From the NCBI GenBank assembly GCA_021234155.1, contig JAJEKV010000011.1:18366677-18430676 (forward strand): a stretch of 64,000 bases of DNA, in the 5' to 3' direction. Below the pieces are notes generated by a model. The model saw nothing but the letters and a program-made list of their open reading frames with translations. It made no database searches and was not told the origin of the DNA. The stretch is from Isoetes taiwanensis. Taxonomy: Eukaryota; Streptophyta; Lycopodiopsida; Isoetales; Isoetaceae. This document shows positions 55,176 through 64,000 of this stretch, piece by piece (position 1 is the first letter of the stretch; each line of letters opens with the position of its first letter). Position numbers and translations under genes: made by a program.

Positions 55176-57273
55176 ATGGGATTTTTGAGTGATGAACTTT
55201 CGGCAAAGACATCGGTATTTGGTTTGAGGCTATGGGTTATAATTGGCATCATGGTTGGAGTTTTCATGGTTGCAATGTTGGTATTGCTATCGTTGTGGCT
55301 GATTTCTAAAAGAAAATCTCGCAAAGCAGATGAAAGTTTTCCTCTGCAAAGCATACCAAGCGTTTCAAAAGAAATTCAAGAAGTAGAAGTTAACAGAAGG
55401 ATCAATATGAAGTTTGGCTCACATGATGAGCCTTTGACTCCTCCTGAAGACAAGGTTGTAGTGCATATACACAATGATACTAACACTTCTGCAAGAAATC
55501 AGCCACATAATGGTGAATTGCAAGAAAAAGGCCAAGTAAAAAGCCCTGCTGCCCTTAAGAAGGAAATTGAAGATAGCATTATGCGTTTTGACAGTTTGAA
55601 GAAGACCCTGTTGTCTGGAATGGGAACTCCTGATGAAATTTCTTTCAACAGTGGTTCCATTGGCTCTCCAGCTAGAATAGAAGTTGCTCAATATGGCTTT
55701 GGCCAATCTTATAGCCTCAGAGAGCTCAGTATTGCAACTCAGGGCTTTGCTGATTCTAATGTAATCGGCGAAGGCGGATATGGAATTGTTTACAGAGGCA
55801 AGTTACCAGATGGTACTTTCGTGGCTATCAAGAATTTGCTTAATAACAAGTAATGCTCTTGAAGTTTTTTCAGTTTCTCGCAGCATGTTATAATCTGATC
55901 GCCATAGCTGAAGCATTGTAGTATTTTATTCATGCAGAGGGCAAGCAGAGCATGAGTTCAAAGTGGAAGTGGAGACTATTGGAAGGGTTAGACACAAGAA
56001 TTTGGTCAGAATGCTTGGCTACTGTGTAGAAGGCAGTTACAGGTAAGAGTTAGTCTCTTTCATTTTTCACAGACCTTGTTAACTTTGTTTCATATAACCC
56101 TGTTATGTATGTAACTTGGTTTTTTTGAGTGGTTATACCATAATGCTTGCTAAACTTTGTTCACTTTAGGATGCTTGTCTATGAGTACATGGATAATGGA
56201 AATCTAGAGCAATGGCTTCATGGTCCCATCTCCAGAACAAACACTCCAACATGGAAGATGCGCATGAAGATCTTGCTTGGCACCGCTAAGGGGTAAAGTC
56301 CTTGTTCCTTCTGCACGTATATAGCAGACATACATATAGGAATTTGATGCTTATTCTTTATCTTTTATACAGGCTTTCTTACTTGCATGAATCACTGGAA
56401 CCAAAAGTAGTGCATCGAGATATAAAAGCAAGTAATATTTTGTTAGATTTCCAATGGAATGCCAAGGTCTCAGATTTTGGTCTGGCAAAGCTTCTAGTAG
56501 CTGAGAAAAGTCATATAACAACGCGTGTCATGGGCACATTTGGGTACACATTCTAATTCGTATTTCATTTATGTAATCAACCCCTTATAATATCTTCATA
56601 GTGTGATCCTTAAACATTGTCACTGCAGATATGTTGCTCCTGAATATGCAAATACAGGGCTTTTAAATGAGCGAAGTGATATATATAGTTTTGGAGTACT
56701 CATGTTGGAAACTATCACAGGCAGGGATCCTGTTGACTATAGCAGGCCTAATGGAGAGGTAAGATTAACTTGTAAGAAAATTTCATATCTCACTATAACA
56801 ATGTGTTTCTTAACTGATGATGATCTAGGTCAATCTAGTTGATTGGTTGAAGACAATGGTGGCAAACAAACGATCTGAAGATGTGTGTGATCCTAGATTG
56901 GAAGAGAGACCTTCTTTGAAGGAATTGAAAAGAGCATTGCTCATAGCGCTACGATGTGTTGATCCTGATGCATCCAAAAGACCAAGGATGGGTTATGTTG
57001 TTCATATGCTTGAGGCAGAACAATTTCCTTTCCGAGATGTAAGCTGATAATCTTTCCATTCTTAATTTTTACTCCATCTCACCTACATTTTTCCTGTTGC
57101 AGGAGCAAAAGAGAACAAAAGATTCAAATAATTCCCAAGTAGTACAAGCTCAAAGCCAGCAGAAGATGATGGAACATCTGACAAAAGAAGTGAAGCAGCT
57201 TGAACAAAGTAATTCTGGAAAATTTAGCCCAGTTAGGTTCATCCCTCAAAAGTGGAAAATATATGAAGGCTAA
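55176..57273 (+). CDS. Receptor-like protein kinase, short-ectodomain type (7 exons)
   Basis: Exons 55176-55849, 55938-56042, 56170-56292, 56373-56543, 56629-56758, 56829-57038 and 57103-57273 join with GT/AG borders to 527 residues. A single membrane segment lies at residues 19-43 with only ~18 residues outside. Then comes a juxtamembrane linker (45-185) and a Ser/Thr kinase: glycine loop GEGGYGIV (198-205), VAIK Lys219, HRDIK Asp317, DFG 335-337 and APEY 361-364. [20 protein letters not shown] matches the plant RLK group of At3g17420/At2g42960-like kinases. It should signal at the plasma membrane; the ligand is unknown and probably needs a partner because the outer part is tiny. No defects seen. 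Confidence 0.92.
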
Positions 57274-58307
57274 CCAAACCAAGTGCTTGAATCGATCATA
57301 AGAAACTAGGAGTTGGCTTCATTCTATACATACAATTTTTTATAGATATGCAATTGATTTTGGAACTGGGCCAAGAGTGAAATAATTGAAGAATATTTTT
57401 TGTCAGCCTTGATTTGGAAAAGGACATAGACGCGTGTCATCATTGCAGCAAGTGGCAAAAAGAGAGCACAGAACATTCCCTGTAACAAAAATAGGGATCA
57501 GTTTAATGTCAACATGTTGGACTTTTTCATACAAAACCCAACCAATCCTTGTGACATTTTACCGTATTTCCACAATGTAAGAGCCCTAGGATTTGTCTTT
57601 AGGATTTAAGATACTAGTGCAAGGGTTGTGCAAGAGCTTAATGAAAACCCATGTTATATATTTATTCCCTTTAACCCAAGAATGCCAATTCGATGGTCCG
57701 GATCGGTGCATACTAGCTCACCAAGCTAGAATAAAGGAAACCACATGTGCAACCTAGATTTTTACATGAGAGACCCAATTTCGAAGGAATTCTTGTCGAG
57801 ATTGGCACCATTCTTTATTTATAATTATCTAATTTTGATCAAGAGGATCTTCTTTTAATTTAGCGGATTTTACCTTGTTTTCTTCATGTAACTTCCTCGT
57901 GTTTATCGTAATATAGCAGATTTTCCAAACTTTTATAAGAAATTCTCCCCAATTTTGAGGCTTGGAGTAAATGTTTGATACATAAATATTGTACAAGTTG
58001 CTCCTACATGTTGATATCCTTCCACCTTCTGCACACTTGCACCTTCAGATCCCTATTCCTAACTGGCGGCATATGTGAAATCGGGCTTGGGATAGTTTGC
58101 TCCACCCCAAGGTGGCTATACTTTAGTAGCAAATTCTTCACAGATGCCTTCGGTTTGACGTGTTTGTTCACATGACCCTTTGCATCTCAACTATGTCCCT
58201 TGTGTAAGCAGTGAATCGAGACCATTTTGCATTGTTCCTTTTGATGTGGTCATATCCAACCAGTTTGGTCATGGCTTCTTTCTCTTTTCGAAGACGTAAA
58301 AATTAAT
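57274..58307. other. 3' flank of the kinase gene, no gene recognised
   Basis: Presumed 3' UTR and intergenic DNA. A short frame at 57975-58175 lacks known motifs. Confidence 0.4.
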
Positions 58308-58348
58308 GTCTGTCTGTCTGCCTGCCTGTCTGCCTGCCTGCCTGCCTG
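58308..58348 (+). repeat. Tetranucleotide repeat (gtct/gcct)n
   Basis: gtctgtctgtctgcctgcct and continuing gcct units, about ten copies. Confidence 0.9.
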
Positions 58349-59505
58349 AGGCCTGGACCAAAATGCAAAGTCATGCCTTTCATTTGGCTTCAGGTTTGTT
58401 ATTGTGTTCAGCTTGGAATTAAAGAAGATTTCGTATCTTTAAGCGCCTGGATATTGCTGCTGTTCATGTCCTAGAGGATGCGAAAAATAGAATTGTCAAA
58501 GTCTTATTACTGCTTTATGCTTGCCCCTACCACGTAATTTTTGAGGTTTGTCTGCAGGTCCTTACTTATGCATAGGTGGGTTGTTTCACTCAGTGGGCTG
58601 TGATTATCCTCACACCTTTTGTTCCCACCTTTGTTAATATACATGTTTCCATTATGGTATTTTAATACAGTCCGTTGTCCTTTCAAAAAAGATAAAAATA
58701 ATAATATTGTCCACGGGGGAATGTTCTACAACATTAAATTTTTAGTATGACCATTTCCATGATTATATTTGCCATACTTTAAGGGCATTGCCACATGCAA
58801 CTTACCATGCTCTAGCTGTCGAAGAATGTTTCATAACTGACCAATGTTTCCTAGATTATGTAAACCAAAGCTATGGTAAAATAAGTTTTTAACAAACTGC
58901 CTTAATCATTAAAAAATCATTACTCTTGGGGAAAAAGAAAGAAGACGCACTATATAAAATTTATGCTTTGCTGTTTTTACGCATATCCACACAAAAAGTA
59001 TGCATTAAAAAGGAACTCTAATCAATGATAGTATTTGAAAATTCTCCTTTGGACTTCAACAAATATCTTCAACCTTCGCGAAGTCATCCATTATTTGTGT
59101 AGAATGTGGTAGTACGTCATATTGTTAAGACTATATGCAAATACTATATTCATATAACGGGATAGTCTCAAGCAAATTTAGCCTTCATGTTTCCCATCTA
59201 TAACAATACACTACAATATATCATATACACATGAACCAATATATGCTTGCTCATCCATATGCATATTTGGTGGCATCTTTGAGACGTTAAATGTTAATTT
59301 AGGCCTTTAGCAATAATGAACCATAAAATTAGTTGTTGTTCTTAGCATATTTAGCATGTGAGTAATTAGTTCTAGGATTATTGAATCATTAACCTAGGAT
59401 AATAAAGCTTTTAGACCTCATCCTAGATACTTGCAACACAATACAAAAAATAGGTACTAAACTACAACTAGTCAAATATATGAGGTGTTGGTACAATTGT
59501 CATTT
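58349..59505. other. AT-rich intergenic DNA
   Basis: No gene. The stretch ending tttcaaaaaagataaaaataat (about 58680-58700) resembles the A-rich 3' tail of the L1 at 16 kb and may be an L1 tail. Confidence 0.35.
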
Positions 59506-59509
59506 TCCA

Positions 59510-59870
59510 TGGAAGGCTCTAAAAAAGCCAGAAGCAACGTCGATGTAAAGCAAGGGTGTCTATTATTGCCTACCTTGTTTTGTCGTTTTATTGACGAACT
59601 TGAAGAATGCCTTGCAAAGGAAGATACCGGTGTCCAGTTCGATAAATATGTTCTATAGCCTATGCTTTACGCTGGTGATGTGGTACTTGTCTCCCATAGA
59701 CCAGAGGATTTACAAGAACTCCTTTGAGAACTTGAGAAATTTTGTCTCTCTGCTAGCATGAACGCGAATAAAGGCAAAACGAAGGTCATGATGTCGGGTT
59801 CCCGCCTAAAGGTGGATATGGAGTTAAAACACTATTGCATATCAAACGGGAGCAAACCATTGAAACAGAA
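59510..59870 (+). pseudogene. LINE reverse transcriptase scrap with mutated active site
   Basis: One main frame reads VKQGCLLLPTLFCRFIDELE and, after a TAG, MLYAGDVVLVSHRPEDLQEL then CLSASMNANKGKTKVM. These are RT motifs 4-6 of a non-LTR element; the catalytic Y-A-D-D is Y-A-G-D. Stops at 59656 and 59726. The early motifs are absent. Confidence 0.7.
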
Positions 59871-60850
59871 GTAGAAGAAATATTCCTCAAAGATTTCATT
59901 TTTTTTAACGGGTTAGATTGAGGTAAAAAGGGGAAAAGGAGACATAACACTATATTTTGCTTCCCCTCCTCCTCCCCTTCCACCCCCCCAAAAAAAAAAA
60001 AAAAAAAAGGAATTGGTCATTTTATTGTGAAGAAAGAATTGACAATCTCAAAGTGACATTTTTCTAAACTATCAGAATTTTCTTGAAGTATATCTTTAGA
60101 AAGCTCCTTTTTTAAGAGAGGTAGTAACTGAAATTGTAGTATTTTATGCAAAAATATAGTATTTCCAAAAGACTTAGCTATGGGCAAAAGTGTGAGGAGT
60201 GATGAGAGGTGAGAGAGGATCGAGCACATCATCATGTTCGTTTATACCATCGTCATCATCACCTTCGCTTGCTTCACGTGCTTGAGTTAGCTTCTTCGCC
60301 ACTATCAACAGATGGTGAAGCATTGCCACCACCACTCCCTTCTTTATCTTCTTCTTCATAATGACAAGCCTTCTCGAGCAAGTTGATCGTCCTCTAGCTG
60401 GACGATTATCGAATTTCAATTTGAAATCATAACACAATATACAAACTTTTTTGAGGTTTAGCTCATCCCTACAACCCACTTTCTTAGCTTTTTTTTTCCT
60501 TTCCTTGTATTCTCATTTCTAGCTTACATCTTCCCTTAAAAGCATTTATTGTACATGTAGCAAGCCAGTGAATCTTGAGTTTAATCATTAACCCGTCTCT
60601 GATTGTGCCATTTACTTTTGCTATCCAAAAATGTCGATCTTTTTCATCTTCCTCAGTTGGAAGTGCATTTTACAATTTCTGTGATATTCATTCTTGCATC
60701 TTGGTCCAAGGTGCATGACTCGATCCTCTTCTTTCTCAACAGAAGCAGATTTGAAAGGCGCAGAGAACGTTACTCTATCACTTCTAACGCGAGAACTTAT
60801 ATATGAAGTACTTAAAGCGCAAGAAAATTCCATTTTTAATGTCTTTTAAG
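59871..60850. other. No gene recognised; A-run at 59988-60007
   Basis: Contains C6 then a ~20-nt A-run. Minus-strand frames at 60174-60479 could be low-grade parts of the element to the right but carry no motif. Confidence 0.35.
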
Positions 60851-60854
60851 GATT

Positions 60855-61710
60855 TCACTGGGGTACTTTTCTTCTGCTTTGACTCCTTGGAATTTTTAGA
60901 GGAAGTTGCTTTGCACGTTCTATCAAGCTAGTGTCTAGAACAAATTTGAGGAAGCGCGACCCCTCTGATGGACTCCAGACTTTAGTTGTAATGTACTTCT
61001 TCCCTTGTAATAAAAATTCTCCATTCTTCAAGTAAAACTTGATATGGTGTTGAAAAGTAAGATCATTCAACTTGTAAACAACTTGTTCTCTAGTAGCACA
61101 TCCAGAGAAAATGAATTCTCTAAAGTCGCCAGTCTCCTTTAGAAGCTCAACCACTGGTACAGGAATGTAAGAATCGACTAAATTTGGAAGGCAAAAAGCC
61201 GTATTCCTTCGAAGATGTATGGAAAATCTGTTGAACAACTGGTCAATTTGATTATGAGTGTGACCTACAAGTAGAAATCTAAGCTTTAGTTTCTTGAAGA
61301 TCCCTAGCTCTACTAGCATGGCATAATAAGCAATGAGTGTTTGAATTTTATTCTCCCTTGGAGCACTGGTGGTAATTGCTCTACTTCACGTAGCACCTTA
61401 TTAAGAGAAGTTTAGGTCATCATGCAAGTTAGGATATATTAACAAGACTTTTTGCACTTTAGACTTCCTTTGAAGACCATTGCTCCTACAAGGTGGACTT
61501 AACAAAACATTCCTCTGGCATATCTTTAGGATTATTCAAGAAATGAGGTAGAATTATCTTTTCTTGATCCATACCATCAATTACAATAGATATATACTGT
61601 AGTGCATTCAAGGGCTTCTTTTTATGCTTAGCAAGCTTCCTTCTCTCGGCTGCTTGCGGTTCACAGTGTCTAGCAAGGTTATGTTGCACAATATCTATTG
61701 GAAAAATCAA
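60855..61710 (-). pseudogene. DUF7869-type transposon-associated protein, broken
   Basis: The minus strand has two parts: 61710-61486 with ALQYISIVIDGMDQEKIILP and 61319-60855 with FLLVGHTHNQIDQLFNRFSI. The IDGMDQ and GHTH-x-IDQ-F blocks are hallmarks of a family (DUF7869) found in many copies in non-seed plants and invertebrates and thought to be element-borne. A stretch between (about 61400-61320) reads VLREVEQLPPVLQGRI in another frame, so at least one frame shift and a lost segment separate the parts. Function unknown; the paired acidic/His residues suggest a nuclease-like fold, which is only a guess. Confidence 0.6.
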
Positions 61711-62063
61711 GTCAAAACAAATTTCTAAAGCAAATGTGAGAATTAAGAACTTTAGCTTACTTCTTTCGACCTCAGTCGTTGCAGTTTTTCTTTAACTCTT
61801 TAATTTTGCACACCTTGAGCATATACATTCTATGTTTACAGGAAATTTTCACAAGACCGAATTCACTTTTCCACAATCTAGTGAAGTATGAGTAAGAGAT
61901 ATGCTGAGACTAAGTCGTCTCTTTATATGCTAACAAGACATCCCTTTTTATGGTGATATCTGTATAATGATACGTGTTGCTATTAGCCAATCTTTCACAT
62001 GTCTCTCTGAAGTAATTCTTCATCCATGATACAACAGCTAGGGTGTGCATTATTATGAGTCTT
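61711..62063. other. Flank between the DUF7869 remnant and element B
   Basis: Probably further upstream parts of the DUF7869 element, unreadable. No motif seen. Confidence 0.35.
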
Positions 62064-62574
62064 TGTAACGACCATACGGATATTCATATCATACGAACAT
62101 TATACTCGTATGTACAAAAGATGGTCGTCACACGGATACAAAAGGGTAGTTGCACAAGACAAGCTTTGAACTCCCAAGCTTCCAATTGCGAGTTAGATAC
62201 CCTTGCCAAGTGCACTACCAATATTTGTTAAAGATATTCCTTCATGTCTTCTTCATATGTGGGACTATCTCCAGGAGGTTCTAGAAATTCTAGAACCTAA
62301 ATGCATGCGTGACACTTGGCGCGAGCTCATCTATTGGGGTGGCCTGACCGTTGGCCTAGATATATAAGAAGGCACCTCCTTCTTGTCGAACCATTCCAGT
62401 TCAACACCAGTCTTGAGCCTTCTAGGCATCTGTCTCGTGTTCCTGCTTGCTTCGAGCCATTGTACTCTTGATTCCTGTTCATATATCAGATTCTTTGCCA
62501 ATCTTGACATATTTCTTCTGTATTTCTTGCATATTTTCCACGTATTTTCCTTGTTCTCGCGTAGGTTCATGACA
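62064..62574 (+). repeat. 5' LTR of element B
   Basis: 511 bp, TGTAACGACC...TTCATGACA with TG...CA ends. TATA-like tatataagaagg at about 62360. The sequence after the LTR (gtttgaaccggaatccc) does not begin with TGG, so a standard tRNA primer-binding site is not visible. Confidence 0.85.
62146..62219 (-). other. tRNA-like module antisense within LTR (element B)
   Basis: The minus strand runs from ggtagtgcacttggcaaggg to tgcaactacc, with end halves ggtagt/actacc able to pair and an A-box-like core. The B-box has decayed (gggagttcaaagc). Confidence 0.5.
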
Positions 62575-62656
62575 GTTTGAACCGGAATCCCTTCTTGGTT
62601 CTTGCCTGCTCTGATCCTAAGGATTTCTTTATCCATATTGGGCGATTCCCGTCTCT

Positions 62657-63520
62657 GTGGAGGAGGTTTCATCCTTATTACAGCAGGTCCAACAATTTGT
62701 TCAAGTATGCCAGCAGTTGCAGTTGGATAATAAGGAGCTCCAGGAATGGCTGGCTTCTCATGAGTCAGCCTCTAGCTCTGGGAGGAGGTCATCGGAACCT
62801 AAGATCGACCTGCCAGAAAAATTTGATGGCACTAGATCCAAGCTCCGAGGTTTTTTGAACCAGATTCGTCTTGTTATTCAGCTCCACCCTCACAGGTATC
62901 CTACAGATCGAGAACAGGTCGGACTAGTTGGCTCTCTTCTTTTTGGGTCAACCTTGAGTTGGTTTGTCTCCCTTCTGGAGAAAGGGGCTCCCGAGTTGCA
63001 AAATTTTGCTCGAGGCATGCTTTGGAGACACCGATCGTCAGCGCACAATAGTCACAAAACTTTGCAATCTAAGGCAAGACTCTCGTCCAGCTTCAGTATA
63101 TGCATCGGAATTTCGTCAAATTGCGGTGGATACTGCCTGGGATGATGTTGCACTTCGAGATTGTTTCCGAAGGGGGTTACGTGAGGAGGTCAAAGATATG
63201 ATGTTGTCTATGGAGGACCCTCAGACTTTGGAAGAAGCCATCAGATTTACAGTTTGATGTGATAATCGGCTCTTCAAATGCAGGCAGGAGAGACGTAGTC
63301 AGGTCTTCCCAATCACACAAGTGCCTGTAGCTATGCCTTCCTCGGTTTCATCTTTAGAATCCAACAGGTCCAGACCTGAGCCTATGCAGATTGATCGGGC
63401 AGTTCGAGGACCTTTATCTGCCGCCGAGAAGCAGCATCGGAGAGAGGCTAATCTTTGCCTCTACTGTGGAGGAGCTAGTCATATTGCTCGTGGATGCCCT
63501 GTGAAGCGCCTAAATCAGTC
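62657..63520 (+). pseudogene. Element B gag with zinc knuckle
   Basis: EEVSSLLQQVQQFVQVCQQL starts at 62657 with GTG where an ATG would be expected; a coiled N-terminus is followed by PEKFDGTRSKLRGFLNQIRL and the Gag core. A short deletion plus shift near 63018 and another shift near 63130 break the frame; 62964-63257 continues with [18 protein letters not shown]. The zinc knuckle CLYCGGASHIARGC lies at about 63456-63497 (a Ser in place of Gly before His). It retains the N-terminal part lost from element A. Confidence 0.85.
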
Positions 63521-64000
63521 GAAAAATTGTTCGAGCCCCGTCCGAGTAGTAGGAGTCTCTCGACGGTTGCCTGACATCCCTTCAACTCCTCCCACATGTG
63601 ACGAAGGTTTTATTCCCTCGGACAAGGTCAATAAAGAATTTTTTATCTCTATTTCATTGGAGTCGGAGGTTGGGAAGATAGAGACGATGGCGCAACTTGA
63701 TTGTGGTGCAAATGCTTGCTTTATGGATAATGCGTTCGCCAGTAAGCACGCAATCCCTAGAAGCAAGGTTGAGCAACCTGGTTCTGTCGAAGTGATTGAT
63801 GGATGGGAGATCTCCTCGGGTGCAGTCACAGAATGTACTGTGCCTCTTCAGATTTTGTTCGAGGGAGTTTCTTGTAGTATTTCCTTCAATCTCATCGCTA
63901 GTCCGCATGCGCCAATAGTCTTGGGTCTGCCCTGGCTCGAGCTACATAACCCACAGATTGATCGGCGTACTAGATCATTTCGATTTGTTGGTTCTAGCTC
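63520..64000 (+). pseudogene. Element B protease region, cut by window end
   Basis: The catalytic box AQLDCGANACFMDNAF is at about 63690-63737, again with [24 protein letters not shown] and [15 protein letters not shown] follow as in element A. One frame is open over most of this stretch. Confidence 0.75.

Larger units (their letters stand above)
62064..64000 (+). mobile_element. Element B: A-family chromovirus, 5' part, runs off the window
   Basis: Complete 5' LTR followed by gag and the start of pol, colinear with element A. Frameshifts are present but fewer than in A. The rest lies beyond 64000. Confidence 0.88.

Noticed and set aside
55176-55853. Kinase as a truncated single-exon pseudogene ending at 55853
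   Set aside because: The stop lies just inside an intron starting gtaatg; six further exons join in frame and complete all kinase motifs.

Overview
The window is nuclear DNA of a land plant. It holds two intact-looking intron-containing plant genes, a decayed plant Ca2+-ATPase gene, and otherwise mostly transposable elements in different states of decay. Ty3/gypsy chromoviruses, a Tat/Athila-like gypsy element, a Ty1/copia element, L1-type LINEs, a MULE remnant and a DUF7869-type transposon remnant fit a repeat-rich plant genome. A Replitron-like HUH transposase suggests a non-seed plant (fern or lycophyte grade), because that group is reported to reach high copy number there. This is an inference; no species marker is present.

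Layout: 1-3.5 kb carries two opposed copies of an LTR-like repeat around a shattered ECA-type calcium-ATPase pseudogene. 3.5-8.8 kb is a decayed chromovirus (element A). 8.8-9.4 kb is a LINE scrap, and 10-16 kb is an L1-type LINE. 16.6-19.2 kb has three fragments of one protein family, two of them in an ~840-bp inverted repeat. 21.2-23.1 kb is a five-exon ACOT9-like acyl-CoA thioesterase gene. 23-34.6 kb is accessory DNA: a perfect hairpin, tRNA-like arms, a Replitron-like transposase pseudogene (27.1-28.6 kb, minus), a MULE remnant, a 1.06-kb foldback element and a 19-bp minisatellite. 34.6-36.0 kb is a 3' fragment of the element A family on the minus strand (element C).

36.6-48.7 kb is a 12.1-kb gypsy element (D) flanked by the 5-bp duplication tttag. 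Downstream of pol it carries an antisense cysteine-rich ORF with a TATA-like box and a long unrecognised coiled-coil ORF. That ORF is interrupted by a small nested gypsy remnant (E). 49.0-53.1 kb is a 5'-truncated copia element (F). 55.2-57.3 kb is a seven-exon receptor-like kinase gene. 57.3-62 kb holds a LINE scrap and a DUF7869-type pseudogene. 62.06 kb to the end is the 5' LTR, gag and protease of another chromovirus of the A family (element B).

The two working genes (thioesterase and kinase) are independent; nothing shows a shared pathway. The main finds are the Replitron-like HUH transposase with related fragments 9 kb away, a 75-nt tRNA-like module kept antisense in all three LTRs of the A/B/C family, the near-palindromic foldback element, and the extra sense and antisense ORFs of element D.
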